Shown: piece by piece, positions 37,054 through 49,040 of the stretch | Position numbering within the stretch: position 1 is the stretch's first letter | How the letters are laid out: each line of letters begins with the position of its first letter | Source of the DNA: Bradysia coprophila | Taxonomy: Eukaryota > Arthropoda > Insecta > Diptera > Sciaridae | Assembly: GCF_014529535.1 (NCBI RefSeq) | Contig: NW_023503409.1 | Span: 7,378,390 to 7,442,389 of the forward strand | DNA length: 64,000 nt | Reading direction: 5' to 3' | Notes under the pieces: model-generated | Databases searched by the model: none | The model's input: only the letters and a program-made list of their open reading frames with translations | Told to the model about the DNA's origin: nothing | Translations under genes and position numbers: made by a program

Positions 37054-38609
37054 CATTCTATGGATATGTTTTGAACTTATATAGACCAGGCGCGCAGAGT
37101 TCTATTTTGGTCGTATGGGGCAAAATTTTGGTAAACAAAAGAAATAACAAAACCGTATGGGGCAACGTATGGGGCGGCATGAAGTCGTATGGGGCATCTG
37201 CCCAATTCGCCCATAGGAAGTCGGCGCGCCTGATATAGACTGGAAATTACCAAGGTTCTGAAAGAACTTTGGAAATTCCGAACAAAAGTACGGTACGTGA
37301 AAATTGTGTCCCCTCAATACTCTCTCTAGCATCCAAACTCTCTCAAAAAATCGACTTAGGGGGGAAAATAAGTTTGAGAAACGCTGATTTTTAATATGGC
37401 TTAAACACAACAACAACAACACGAGCGAACAAAGTAGCAGTGATTCATAAACGTATCTACCACCTTATTGGTCCCCTACATGAAAAACAAAATATGTGAT
37501 AGTGTGAGAATTGGTGGGCAAATTAGCGCGAAGAATTCGAATTTTTTTACTCCACAAATCTTTTGAATAAAAAAAATTAACATATTCCAGCGATTACCTT
37601 GGGGATGAAGTTGGAAACTTTAAGAGACCGGAAGTGTACGCCATGAAGAGTGATTTATTCCAATGGATTAATAAAAACGCAGAAGGTTTTCGTGTATTTT
37701 CGAATTCACACAATTTTGACAATTCATAAAAAAACACTTGAAACTTGATAACTTTGCTTTTCTCTTAAGGCACACTCGAAAAAACGCGTATGCACAATAG
37801 TTTTACAGTAAATTAATGATAAGTTGTCCCGATAAATAAAAACAGAACTTCACATTCGCGATACTGGATTTTCAAAATACTAAACTGAAAATAAAACTAC
37901 CAAAAATGTCAACGCCCACATGTGTTGGTGTAAAATGCTACGTAAAATCGTACGAAATATGCATCTTATACAAACTTATGTTGGGGACACATTTTACCGT
38001 ACGAAATACCTGTCTAGGATCAATTCGTCTAAGGCAATACGTTTCCGTAACAGCAGAAATTACGAAGGTTAACCCGAATATCATAGAATATTTCATTTTG
38101 TGTTGGATGAACAATAAATGAGAACACTATCTGGTGTTATTTGGAAATGCTTGACATATATATACAAACCAGAGATAATCTATTCGATCTAACAGATCAT
38201 ATCGAAGAAAAATGCAATTTATTCACACCTACAACCGGATACTAAACAGAAAAAGAACAACCGAATCGGACATTTGTTTTTTTGCTTTAATATGAACGTC
38301 GTTTAAAAAACGTACAAAATCTGTGACGAATCGATGTATCAAAAAGCATAACCGATTGTGATAGGGGAAGGCCTGCCTGATGTGTTTGAATATTCATTGT
38401 AAAAAATATTTTCTCAATCGAAATCGACACTGTCTGATATCGAAAAGTTAATATTGGATTCGACGACAAAGCTACCACTTTTTTGTCCATCCATTCAATT
38501 AAAAATAGAGTGAACCGAATGAGCAGCCTTATGTTTGTGGAACGTATTTTTCGTAGCACTAGAAAAAGGATATTGCTTCGGGGCAGTTCATAAATGACTT
38601 CACGGTTTT
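37054..38609. other. No gene; MITE fragments
   Basis: One half-copy of the ccaaggttctgaaagaac motif at 37250 and a ctctctctagcatc piece at 37318. A 90-codon minus frame (38287-38559) has no motif and is left uncalled. Confidence 0.4.
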
Positions 38610-38761
38610 TTACGTATTTTTCGACAGCCCCTCATCGTCACAATCCTGACAAATTATGAAATTATGGCACATCGACTCCGTAAAATAGCCGAAAATACGG
38701 ATATCTTTTATAAACACAGCACCACAATGTTCATGAGATAAGTGTGGACTTCTTTTTGCTC
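38610..38761 (-). CDS. Candidate Cys-rich terminal exon, function unknown
   Basis: A good acceptor (gttttctattttcag) is followed by GA and then 50 in-frame codons to TAA, i.e. the same phase and Gly/Asp/Glu-type junction as the zinc-finger modules. The peptide has His/Cys clusters (HLSHEHC, then MCHNFIICQDC) that could bind zinc but do not form a standard C2H2 finger. It may be a divergent terminal exon of the same gene or a chance frame. No homolog recognised. Confidence 0.25.
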
Positions 38762-39471
38762 CTGAAAATAGAAAACTACAAAGTTCCAAAGTTATTACAT
38801 TTTCATACGGCAAGTGTCTCGCCATATAACGACTAAATTTGTTATTTCTTTTGTTTAAACTATCGCAATGTATTTACTACAAAATCTTTTACTTCATTTG
38901 TTTACACTTATATTCTGATAAATTGTGAGAAGTTTTTAATTTGATATTCACAGAAAACCTAAATTTAAAGCTCTTCTCTTTTCATACATTGCTTAGTAAT
39001 ATTATGGTCGGTCAAGCAACGCACTGCGATTCAAGCATTTTAAGCAGAATTTGGAAAAGGCCCTGATCACGACGCAGTCAGAATTTCTCATATAAATTAG
39101 GGCTTAGTGTTGGTAAATACAACAACTTTTAACACTTAAAACTAACCACACCATACGAATTTGCTTGGTAACTTTCTTTGTATGGAAAATTGGGGTGGTC
39201 CAAATTTGTATGAAAAACGTGGAGCTTACTTTCTAGGGTGATTCTAAAAGCCATTGACAAGATACGAAGATTGATATAAAAAAAAATAGAAGAAAGTCTG
39301 ATGCTTGTTGGGTCAGCGGAGATTAAGAAAAATAAAATTGGTCCAACAATCAGGCTTCAAAAAATCAGTGCTAAAGTTAGAATTTGTCTGTCAATTCGAA
39401 AATGGTATCAATTTATGCATTAGAATTCGATGAATGCAATAAACCACTTGTCCATATCGTACTGTCAGATT

Positions 39472-40690
39472 TTTAGCCCCGTACGAAGTACGAATGGGCT
39501 TATAGGATTACGGTGCCGTGTGTAATTGATGGAATTCGAAGCAAGCGGTAAGGGCAAAGTGTTTGCCTGTGTTCATAGATGACGAATCCACAATAAAAAA
39601 TTTTTCTGTCCGTCCGTCACGTCGATATTTTGAGTAAATCAAATCCAATTTCAAAAATATTTTTTTCCCCTTAAAGGTAGTTGAAATTGTGAGGCTAAGT
39701 TCGAAGATGGGCGATTTTGGGCCGACCCCATAAGTGCTTTAACGTTTTCCAAAGATTTCTCTGGCTATTTAACGGCTACACTGGTAAGTGATACATCAAA
39801 TGAAAGGTATTTACAATACCTATCGAAAAATTTTTTTTATGGAAATTGGATGACCGACTCGTGAGTTAGACCCCTTGGTGTAAACTAGGTACAGTGCGGG
39901 AAGCCGTTTTTGATTGTAGGTTGGCCAAATTTTAACGGATTTTGATAGATTTTGCTTTATTAGATAGGCATTGACCGTACAAATCAGGGAAAAAAAAGTT
40001 TATGAAATTAGGTTGACCGAAGCGTGAGCTAGGTCCCTTGGAGTGAGCTCATATCCGGCTACTCGACTACTCGGCTACATATCCGTACAGTGAAGGTGGT
40101 GTTTTTTATTAATATCTCGAGTATACTTTGACCGAATTTCATGAATTTTTTTTTTGTTTGAAAGGTACTAACGAATGTAAAGCAGCCGTACTACTTTTCA
40201 CCTCCTAACAAAATGGCCGTCGGCCGCCATTTTGAATTTTTGTAAAATCAATATAAATCGGTGAAAATAATACTTACCAAGTCACTGATCAGTGGGAAGT
40301 GAATAGTTACGTGTGTTGGGTGTTTCAAGGATTCCAAATATGTATATCTATATATAAATATATATAGATATATTGAGCTATATAACGGTAGAGATAGTTA
40401 TTTTGAGCTATATACTAGCATATTTATCAGTAAATTGTTTATGTAGGTTAATATAGGACTGAGGAAATTTTAGGTCAATTTTAAATTTGAGTTACGTTTG
40501 AAAGGAACATAGTACGGGGCTTCGTAATTGCGCTATGCGCAATTTTTAAGACGTACAAATTTCATAAGAATTTTACTTTACCGACGTTTACGGGCGCAGT
40601 GGACTTACGGCAAGAATAGGGCGAATAGTACGGGTTCGTACGGGGCTTAGTCGCAGCAAACGCTCCGACTGTTCCGACGGCTCGTTTAGA
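39472..40690. mobile_element. Long non-coding dispersed element, gtacgaagtacga type
   Basis: A 1.2-kb block begins near ccccgtacgaagtacgaatg and ends near gttcgtacggggcttag; these ends are partly inverted (cgtacg, cccc/gggg). Inside are cgtccgtcacgtcgatat, several 'gaccccttgg' phrases spaced about 170 bp, and the gagctatata tract shared with bases 40-235. No coding frame. Confidence 0.5.
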
Positions 40691-41393
40691 TAAAATTTGC
40701 TGTTAAAAAAAAAAAATGTGAAATGTAGATCTTTGTATGGGCTGTGCTGTGCTTGGGCTGCGCTGGCTGGGGTGAATACCGATCATTAGATAATTGACAA
40801 CATGGTAAATAAATTCTCTTTGGTTTATCACTTTTATTTAAGTAAATCTATCATTGACAATTCGAGGCTATAACAAATTTCTTAAATTCTAATCCATGTG
40901 AAACACAAGAGAAAAACAATGCAAATACTGATATATTACAAGAGTCACGTCGTCGATGGAACAACAAAGATTGGTATATTAAGTGAATTCTCATGAGACG
41001 TACGTTTTTAATTCATAACAAAATGAGATAAGTCTTAATTCGACAGACAATTGGTTTACAAAAACTCGGATGATCTTACAATTATTCTAAGGACAATTCG
41101 ATTTTAATTTATCTTTTTTCCAAGGCGCAAAAAGTCAAACGAAATCTTCTACATAATTATTTTACTGCTAACGTGAAATCATAATAAATCATGCGATTGC
41201 TAATTACATCAATTCTCAACAGACAATTCTATCATAATAATCTGCAGCTTCGATAATAAACTTCCTTTGACCATTTTATTCCATCAGAAGTATGACGGCG
41301 GTTTTTCTTGTACAAATTGTGTTGTTGTTTGAATGAATACAGAGAAAATAAACAGTTAAAAATAAACAACAAAATCGGATCCCGACAAACATT

Positions 41394-41800
41394 TCATTTG
41401 TGCGACCCTTCGCGAAGATGCAGCACCATTCGAATATCGGAACGATCCAAAGTCACTCGTCGTCGGTGATAGGTCAGTAAGTATGCATCGTTGAATAAAT
41501 ATGTTAAGTAAAGTTCGCAGGCTTCCTGAAGCGCACTCTGTCAGATGAATTAATATTTTCACGTTGAATGAAAAAGATAAACAAAATCGATATTCGCAAC
41601 ATTACCAATGCCGTAACAGTAATCCGAAAATCTTCCTTATATTGTTGCATGGTTTCTCTCACCAATCGGCTGAACGGTAGTTTTGGAATCATGGGAATAT
41701 CGGAATTTTGTAATAATAAAATCTTCTTATCCAGTTTGACATCGTTTTGCCTCCGTTTCTTCAGACGAGCGGGTTCGGGTACTGATTTTCGGCGCGCCAT
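41394..41800 (-). CDS. cid: Centromeric histone H3 variant (CENP-A/Cid)
   Basis: Exons 41606-41800 and 41394-41537, 68-bp intron (gtaatg...tctgacag), phase 0; 112 residues. It replaces H3 in centromeric nucleosomes and founds the kinetochore. The fold is readable: IPKLPFSRLVRE (alpha-N, H3 IRKLPFQRLVRE), YKEDFRITVTAL, SALQEACELYLTYLF (alpha-2), then NDAYLLTYHRRRVTLDRSD, where AYLLT-H-RVTL is diagnostic of CENP-A as opposed to canonical H3 (TNLCAIHAKRVTI). The N-tail is about 25 residues, basic, starting MARRKS and without the K4/K9/K27 blocks of H3. The C-terminus ends LHLREGSHK. Canonical H3 in insects is usually intronless, so the intron also argues for a variant. An AATAAA on this strand lies at 41275-41280. 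Confidence 0.92.
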
Positions 41801-42596
41801 TTCGATCGATCTAGAACGAAAACATTTTCATTTTAATGAAAAAGAAAAATTCGAATATTTTACGATAAGACATTGAGCCGAATAAATATAGCTTTGGTAT
41901 CTACTAAATGTGCCATGCGGCTTATAAAACAAATAGATTAATGTGTCTGATGTCTGATTGGTTCACCGTAATTATTTTATTTAAAAAAAAAACGAAAACA
42001 TCATGGGCAAACGACTTTCATTCATTTCATCGTCAAACAATAGCATTGTCTAAAGCCGTATACTATTTTTGATTCATTGATTTCTATCACATTTGTTATC
42101 CTATCAAAACAGATTAGAAGCCCATTCATTCAACATATGGTTCGAAAAAAAAGTATTTTTTTTTATTGCAGTCATGACGTAACATTGCATGAATATCTAC
42201 TTACTGATATGAGCCTGAATTATAGAGGTGATTTAACGTACGTTAAGCTGGCGTGTCTTATCCGCTAATAGGAGAATCGAATACTCAAAAACGGTTTAAA
42301 GTTGCGGTAACCAAGAAATTCCATCTTTTTTGTGCCAGTAATGATGAAAATAATTCTGAATGAAGGCTATCACCGTTGGTCCGACCAAACTGGTTATATA
42401 CAATAGTTATTTACGTATCTGTTGTGGACGGTATATTTTAGGAAATTTCGCAAAATACGACAAATTAAAGTGCCTAAAATAAACCGTCCACAACAGATAT
42501 ACGTATACAACTTTTCATGCTGAGGCCCTAAATTTCGTTTTTTTTTTTATTTATGCCCAAGGCAAGAAAATATCATTCTACTCATTGAACGATAAA
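41801..42596. other. CenH3 upstream region and an inverted repeat
   Basis: The 80 bp upstream of the CenH3 start holds tcgatcgatc but no TATA box was identified. 42413-42509 is an inverted repeat (acgtatctgttgtggacggt against accgtccacaacagatatacgt). Confidence 0.45.
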
Positions 42597-42756
42597 TACA
42601 TTTATCTTCCATGTGTGACTATTTCATACATTACTCGTTTCTGTATATAAACTCTAAGACATACGTTAATTCTGGTTTTCTAGGGATATAATTCTATTAT
42701 TACTCTTCTAGGGTAAATTTTATTTCCGTTTTTTTTATTTTGAAGAAAAAAACCAG

Positions 42757-42832
42757 TGACCCGACGGAGATTCGAACACGGAACCTCCGACTTATGAACA
42801 AACTACGCTAACCATTTGACCACAGAGTCTTC
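42757..42832 (-). repeat. tRNA-derived unit 1
   Basis: Read on the minus strand: tggtcaaatgg (A-box form), then ttcataagtc in the anticodon position (CAT), then gtgttcgaatc (B-box form). Acceptor ends do not pair, so it is a SINE-like head, not a working tRNA. Confidence 0.6.
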
Positions 42833-43249
42833 GGGTATATCAGATATACATACCCTCATGATTGTCTTATGCCGCATTGTGCGACTCAATTTATAAAGTA
42901 TATAAGCAACATGTACTGCAAAATGTGTCGCGTGTATGTGTGAATGCCATGTTGGAATTCGTTTAGAGCAAAAAATAGTCAAATTTTGATGAAACGGATA
43001 CTCTTCATTCAAAAATTTCTTCTTTTTTTGTTTTACCTCAAGATTTCTGTAAATTATTTAGTGTTCCGATTGAACCTATCTGCCGAGAAATATGCCATCG
43101 CAAATGTGGTGTAAAAATGTGTAAAAAAGCGTAGGGTCTCAGTGCTCAGCAGAAATTCGTACGAATGAAAATCAACTTACGATAAAGAGATGAGCATAGT
43201 TTATTTGCAATTTATTTTAATAAAATGAATAAATAAAAAAAAAAATGTT

Positions 43250-43323
43250 TGGTGCGGGAAGAGAACTCACGACCTCATACATAAAAAGTTCACGCTCTAG
43301 CCAATTCGGCCACTGAGATTGAT
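43250..43323 (-). repeat. tRNA-derived unit 2
   Basis: Minus strand: agtggccgaattggctagag (A-box region), ttatgtatgag, then gtcgtgagttctcttc in the B-box position. Diverged from a GGTTCGA consensus. Confidence 0.55.
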
Positions 43324-43747
43324 GATTCCACTTAGTTTTGTTGTCATGAAACCCCACATGTATGTAGAACATAAAGGCAATGAACATAGATGCTCGCATA
43401 GATGTGTTAGTAAGTCTGTCGCAGGTAGTCCGATCAATTTAAAAAGTGCACGACAAAATGTCGCGTGTGTATGTTTAGAACGAAAAATAATCAAATTTTG
43501 ACTAAACGGATTCTCGTTATTCAAAATTACGTTGTTTAGTGTTTTATATCAGGATTTCTGTAACGTTATTAGTTTTTCAATTGTACAAATATCTGCCGAG
43601 AAATGTGTCATTGCAAATCAATATGACAAAAAGGCTAAGGTCTCGGTTTACAGCAGATATTCATTCGATTGAAAATCTACCTACGATACCGGAGATCAGT
43701 TTATTTACAATTTTTTGATAGAAGATTGAAAAAGAAACAAACAAAAA

Positions 43748-43826
43748 TGTTCGTTGTGAGAATAGAACTCACGATCATGTGCATAAAATTGACGCGCTCT
43801 AGCCGATTCGGCCACCGAGACTTACG
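43748..43826 (-). repeat. tRNA-derived unit 3
   Basis: Minus strand: ggtggccgaatcggctagag, ttatgcacatgatc, gtgagttctattctc. Closely related to unit 2. Confidence 0.55.
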
Positions 43827-43994
43827 ATTACGTCTCGATGTTGCCATGATTTTGCTTGATTGTCACACATGATGCTTGTATTGTGTACTAGATACACCAA
43901 ATATTTCAGTGGTGTTTGTGTTTGTATGTCTTCGAGTTTATATACAGAAACGCTGAATGTATGAAATAGTCACACATGGAAGATAAAGCATTGT

Positions 43995-44124
43995 ATTGGT
44001 AGGCGAGAAAAATTCTCGAATCACTTCTTATGTACATATTGTATACACACGCGTTCGCTACGCTCACTTGTTATATACAATATGTACATACGAAGTAATT
44101 CTCGAATTTGTCTCGCCTACCAAT
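43995..44124. mobile_element. MITE, attggtaggcgagaaa ends
   Basis: Inverted arms of about 50 bp (attggtaggcgaga ... gtacatattgtata and complement) around cgttcgctacgctcac. Confidence 0.7.
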
Positions 44125-44248
44125 AAAGTACTAAAAAATTGACTGCAATGCATACACTTCTAGGACGACCTAATGCATACAAAATCAATAATTTTCCGAC
44201 TCTGAGCCGAACTAATTGCAATTTAACTAATGCTTAGTTTCCTCTTAC

Positions 44249-44362
44249 AAAAAAAGTACTCCGTGTGAGAGACAAAATTGAATTTTTTCAATTTTTCTTT
44301 GTTTATTTGACAGTTTGCTCTCTCACGGCGCTCTAACGGCTCTCTCACGGCGTACTTTTTTT
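44249..44362. repeat. Inverted repeat, aaaaaaagtactccgtgtga ends
   Basis: The left arm and its complement (ctctcacggcgtacttttttt) flank an AT-rich centre with a second ctctcacggcg copy. Confidence 0.6.
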
Positions 44363-44377
44363 AAGTGGAATGGGCAC

Positions 44378-44504
44378 TTAAGCTGCGAGCGCACTTACAC
44401 CGTTTAGCTCTCCGTTTACGTTTTAACAATGGAAAGTGGGAGGAGCTGCCATTGTTCACTCGCAAACGGAGTGCTAAACGGCGTAAGTGCGCTCGCAGCC
44501 TTAA
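44378..44504. mobile_element. piggyBac-type MITE with TTAA duplication
   Basis: TTAA (44378-44381), then gctgcgagcgcacttacacc, inverted at ggcgtaagtgcgctcgcagc, then TTAA (44501-44504). TTAA duplication with 25-30 bp ends is typical of piggyBac-derived MITEs; no transposase present. Confidence 0.7.
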
Positions 44505-46753
44505 CTTCTCTCGATCGAATAATTGAATAAATTGCACGATGACACAATAGTGACTTTTGGGACACTGTACGGTTGTTATGACTCTCAATAGCTCTTTGAG
44601 ATAGACGTAACAAATGAAATGAAACGACGTATTAATAACACAATTTCGAGAAAGCATAAAGACCCAATGTTCCGCCTGCTAATTTGATGTGTCATTCAAA
44701 TGCTAGCCTTTATACAATATCTGCCAGCCGTGTGGCCATAGAATCGTCTAGCGAATCAAATTTACTTACCAATCTGCAGTTCGTTCAACAAGTTCATCAA
44801 TCAAATTTACTTCCAATATGCTGTGTGTAGCAACGAAATTACGAGAACAGTAGATACGGGACGACAACAACTGCTTCAACATAGAAAATCTGTAGGGGAT
44901 AATTGAATTTCAGTGATTTTCGGTTGATTCATAAGTCTGCAGCTACGAAAGTTGTTTGATAATGTAAAATGACGAAATTTCAATTCACTACTGAACGACG
45001 CTGATAATTACGATATTGTTTTGAAAATTGTTTGAAGTTAAGGATCCTACTTGCGGATTCCTATGTCAAGTTTACATTGTCGACAAACAAATTTCGTAGT
45101 TCAGCCAAACAAATTTTACTCACCAAGTAGTATTTACAACCAAAAATTGTTCTGAATTCCAATAAATTGTAAAAATAATTCAAATAACTACAACTGAAAA
45201 TTAGTGACAGAATATATCGCGCGATGACCGAAAAAATATGAGTGTGTTGAGTAAGATGACTTTTCGTTAAATAATCGTATATATGCGTCGAAATAGTGAA
45301 CGCAGTTGGAGATTGTTGGCGCAATGAATACAAAACACTATTATGACGGCTTGGTATGGTCAAATCATACAAACCGGTAGGTGCACGTGCGTATTTCGAT
45401 TGTTTTTGCGTCAGACGTGAAAATGTACAAGGTTCCTTTCAGAACCATAAAAATTTAATGTTATGTCGCAGCAAATGAGTGTGTTCGACCCGAAAATAAG
45501 TGAAATCTGTATGCACACTCCGGCCAGATTTTTTTTCATTTGAATGAGCTCTCTTCTTTTTTTATAGCACATTTGTGGATTTCCATGCACTGGATTCACT
45601 TGAAAGAACAGACTAGGTAACGACCAACGCTGTGAAACAACAGTTTGAGACACGTCTGAGTTGATCGCGTTGATCGTGAATAGGTCTGTTCCAAGGCCAT
45701 ACAAATTGTCAAAATGCTGTCAAATTTCATCCATAGATATATTACCTCATTAATATTTATATGAAAACCAATCTCTGTCGATGAAATCGTGTTCGTTGGG
45801 CCAGTGAAAATTCGTTGTGTACAGTTATTTGGAACAAACCTATGCAGATCAAATCAAATTTTGTTCAACACACTCATAACAAATTGTCAAAATTTATGTG
45901 CAAAAAATCCTCTGAACTGTGCTGTAATTTTTATACAAAATTGTGGCGCAATTTTAGTTCAGTTGATTTTTTTTTATTGAAACAGAGTTTGAGCCAAGGT
46001 ACTGAAAGAACAGGCCAAGATGGCACAAATTTTGACAATTTGGACAGATTTTGTTAAACACTCTAAGATTGGATGAAACATGAACTTAAAAGCAAAAAAA
46101 GTATTTTTATCAAATTGACATTTTACATAATAGAAAAGAGTGTGTTTATTAAAATTTGCCTAAATTGTCACAATTTGTGTGCCACTTCCTTCGTGATCAA
46201 CTCGAGCGGAAACTAGCTCAAAAAATTGCGGTTACGACTCTGACTTTCCGGTTAATGCCGACATGAATTCGTGACATTTTCTTGACTTTCTGTGACATCA
46301 CATCACTTACCAAGGTTCTTTAGAACCTTGATCACATGTCACTTCTTTTCCATCACTTATGTGACTTTTCCGGACAACTTTGTGACTTTCATTATAAATT
46401 TGTGATCTCCATTATTTCACTATGCCGTATCTAAAAAAACATGGCGAGTATCTGTAGCTTCAACTGTATTTTAGTACACGAAATTTAAAATGCAATGAAA
46501 TGCGCTACAATTTTTCATGAAAATTACAGCAAAGTTAGTGGATTTTTGAGAGTTACATACAGCGCCACCTTTCGTAATTTTTGGATACCGATTAGTATCA
46601 GCGCCACCGCTCTGTGATGAAATTTGCCGTTGTTGTAGAAATATCTAGTGTGTGTTCAGCAATTTAATTAAATTTTTCTTTTTTATGAAAGGAGGTGAAT
46701 GCCGTCCAAATGGAAATTGAAACCAACACAACAAGCCACATAGAAACGTCAAT
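44505..46753. other. No gene; degraded ccaaggttctg-family copies
   Basis: Pieces at 45425-45445, 45990-46015 and 46310-46330 carry the MITE end motif, and the frames seen here overlap them. No gene supported. Confidence 0.45.
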
Positions 46754-47731
46754 TTAATTCATATTTTCATTCATTTTATCGAACATTTTCTTTTTCTTTC
46801 CGTACGGATGATATCCAGAATGAATTTGTATGTGATTTTTCAACGAGTACAGAGTGGTTACCACCTTGTTGCAGATATGACATTGAATGATTTGACCGCA
46901 TTCCCAGCGCTTATGATATCTGTTGAGGTAAGTAAATTTAAATATTTTTGATTTGCTTTAAAAGCTACGAGTTATTGTAAGTATTGAGCAAGTTCAGAAT
47001 CTAGACGTCCATTGTATTGATATGACGAATAAATGAATTAATTTTAATTAAAGACACAAAATTTCCATGATCATTAATCCATAAAACGCATAATGTTTAC
47101 GATAGAAACATTTCGTCCACGATTGCTAACTTGTAATTGAAATTACACTCACGGAATTTTGAAAACCGACACATTTTCTGTTTCGTGGTTTACCTGTTTT
47201 TTGTGAATTTTGCATGTATTTTTATATGGAGAAATCGGAAACTCAAGTAAAACACAGAAAAAGGAAATGTGTCGGTTTTCAAAATTCCGTGTGTGTAGTG
47301 TAGAAACATAAAGGCCGTTCACTTATCAGTCGTCTAATAATTCTGGTTTGCAATAGTATTTTACATGGCTAGGGATAAAAAGATGAAAAGTGGACTTTTC
47401 GTGTGAATTTTGTTGATCCGAGGCGAAGCCGAGGTCAATAAACACACGAAAACGAGACTTTTCACTTTCATCCCGAGTTTTGTAATGGATTTTACATGCT
47501 GTGAAGTCGTAAACTAATTATCTCGTTGGTCCATGTAATTCGCCACTAAAGGGCAACAAAAGCATGTAAAAGCATTAAAAATGGCCTACCTTAACTTTCC
47601 AATGTTAACATACGTCTTTCTACAAGCATTACAATAAAATCGTCCATTTCCTTCAGAATGCATTCTCTCATCTAATTGGCCTGAAAATTGTCGCTCCTCT
47701 AACAGATCATTAAATTGATATTGCGATAAGT
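46754..47731 (-). CDS. lola: lola-type zinc-finger module with a split first finger (47 kb)
   Basis: Exons 47590-47731 and 46754-46919 separated by a 670-bp phase-2 intron. Entry acceptor tatgttttag then AC: Asp-Leu-Ser-Gln-Tyr. Spliced finger 1 is CNACRKTYVNIGKL/RYHKRWEC (Cys-x2-Cys-x12-His-x4-Cys), the RWECG ending being typical of lola, and finger 2 is CHICNKVVTTLYSLKNHIQIH. A basic tail (YGKKKKMFDK) closes it. The long intron contains a MITE (47150-47291), which probably explains why it is tenfold longer than the equivalent introns at 20.1 and 63.6 kb. Confidence 0.85.
47150..47291. mobile_element. MITE inside the split-finger intron
   Basis: cacggaattttgaaaaccga at 47150 and tcggttttcaaaattccgtg ending 47291; about 27-bp near-perfect ends, 142 bp long. 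Confidence 0.75.
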
Positions 47732-48184
47732 CTAAAACATAAGATAAATTTGCATTAAAAGTTGAAGAAATTGTCAATTTTTCGTAATGTCTAAATAAAT
47801 CAAAATTTACATTTACATTCAACAACAAAGATGGCAAAATAAATGGCTTGGTCCATGCTACAAAATCTGCGCATTCTCTCTACCAAATGAGGAGAAAGGG
47901 TCATATTTTATCTATGGGGTTGTCCGTCTCAGAGAGTTGTGGAAATCGTGCGAAACAAATACCGACTACACTCGCGGAAAAGTAATATGCAAATATTTTC
48001 TGATTTCAGAGTTCTTTCTGAAGAAGATCTAGATTTGATATTTTTGTGCTTGTTGAGTGTCGCTATCAAGCATAAAGGCAGAAAAAAAAGGTCAAGATTT
48101 TCATTTGTTTAACTCCTACATCAGAAAACATATTGAATTTAACTTTCCGCTAGTACACTGTAATATCGCTCCAAAAACTGTAGA

Positions 48185-48586
48185 CAACGCACTTCAAGCA
48201 TAAGTGGTACTCTTAATAGGGTACTCAATGTTGACAGTGTGTCATATAACTGTAAAGAAAACCATTTCATACAAAATAGCACCTAATTGGTGTTTGGATC
48301 TTTAGCCAAAGGAATGTAAAAAATGAGAGTTGGTTTTCAATTCTTATTTCTAATGGGAAATTCTAGTTAAACTGAAATTTCTTATGTGATCGATTTGAAC
48401 TCAAGTTAAGCTGAAGATGGATGTCACCACATCATCCTCACTATACAAATTTTGAAAAAATCAGTTTTTTCAACGTAAAACTACAATCACAAGCCAATCA
48501 AATCTCGCAACGAATACGAGGAAATCTAAAGTAGTACCGTATTTGGCAGGTGTTGACTATGATCGCTTTTGCTTGAAGTGCGTTGG
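48185..48586. mobile_element. MITE with cgcacttcaagca ends (copy 2)
   Basis: acgcacttcaagcataag at 48187 answers tttgcttgaagtgcgt ending 48583. Confidence 0.6.
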
Positions 48587-48970
48587 TTTCAGTCTCCATT
48601 TAATTTTACGAAAATCGGTCAAAATTTACTCTGGTTTGAACAGCTATAAAATACTACAGCTCTCATTTCTACGTCCGAGTAGAGCGGCTGGTGCTCTAGC
48701 TCATGAGTTATCGAACCGATTTTAATGTTTTTCTCTGATTGTTATTGTCCCTGTTTTTAGTTGAAACTTCCGTAGATATTTGTTTAACACCTTAAAAAAA
48801 CCCTAAAAGAGTCATTACAGTTCAAGACTGTTCACAACAAAAAAATTCACTCTTCAAAGTTGGTTAGGTTCCACAGTCCACAAACTTCTTTTGTATTTTG
48901 TATAGTGATGGACCAATAGGGCTATGAGTATTAATAGATAAAACTTTGAATATAGTGACAAATAGCACAA

Positions 48971-48976
48971 ATTTAT
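48971..48976 (-). terminator. Catalase poly(A) signal
   Basis: tttatt on the plus strand (AATAAA on minus) 65 bp beyond the catalase stop. Confidence 0.5.
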
Positions 48977-49040
48977 TCATAGAACATAATTATAAGATCA
49001 CATTTGAATTCGTAATTCGTTACACTAACATTTAAACACC

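Larger units (their letters stand above)
42597..43989. mobile_element. Composite element: 65-bp inverted ends around tRNA-like repeats
   Basis: The left end (42597-42665: atcttccatgtgtgac, atttcataca, ctgtatataaactc) recurs inverted at 43922-43989. The interior is about three tandem units of 450-500 bp, each with a tRNA-like block on the minus strand and a tail with tgtcgcgtgt, aatcaaattttga, and atctgccgagaaat. Confidence 0.6.

Noticed and set aside
42757-43826. Three real tRNA genes
   Set aside because: Acceptor stems do not pair and the B-boxes are degraded; they are tandem SINE-like units.
44361-44657. Minus-strand 98-codon frame
   Set aside because: It overlaps a TTAA-flanked MITE and has no motif.
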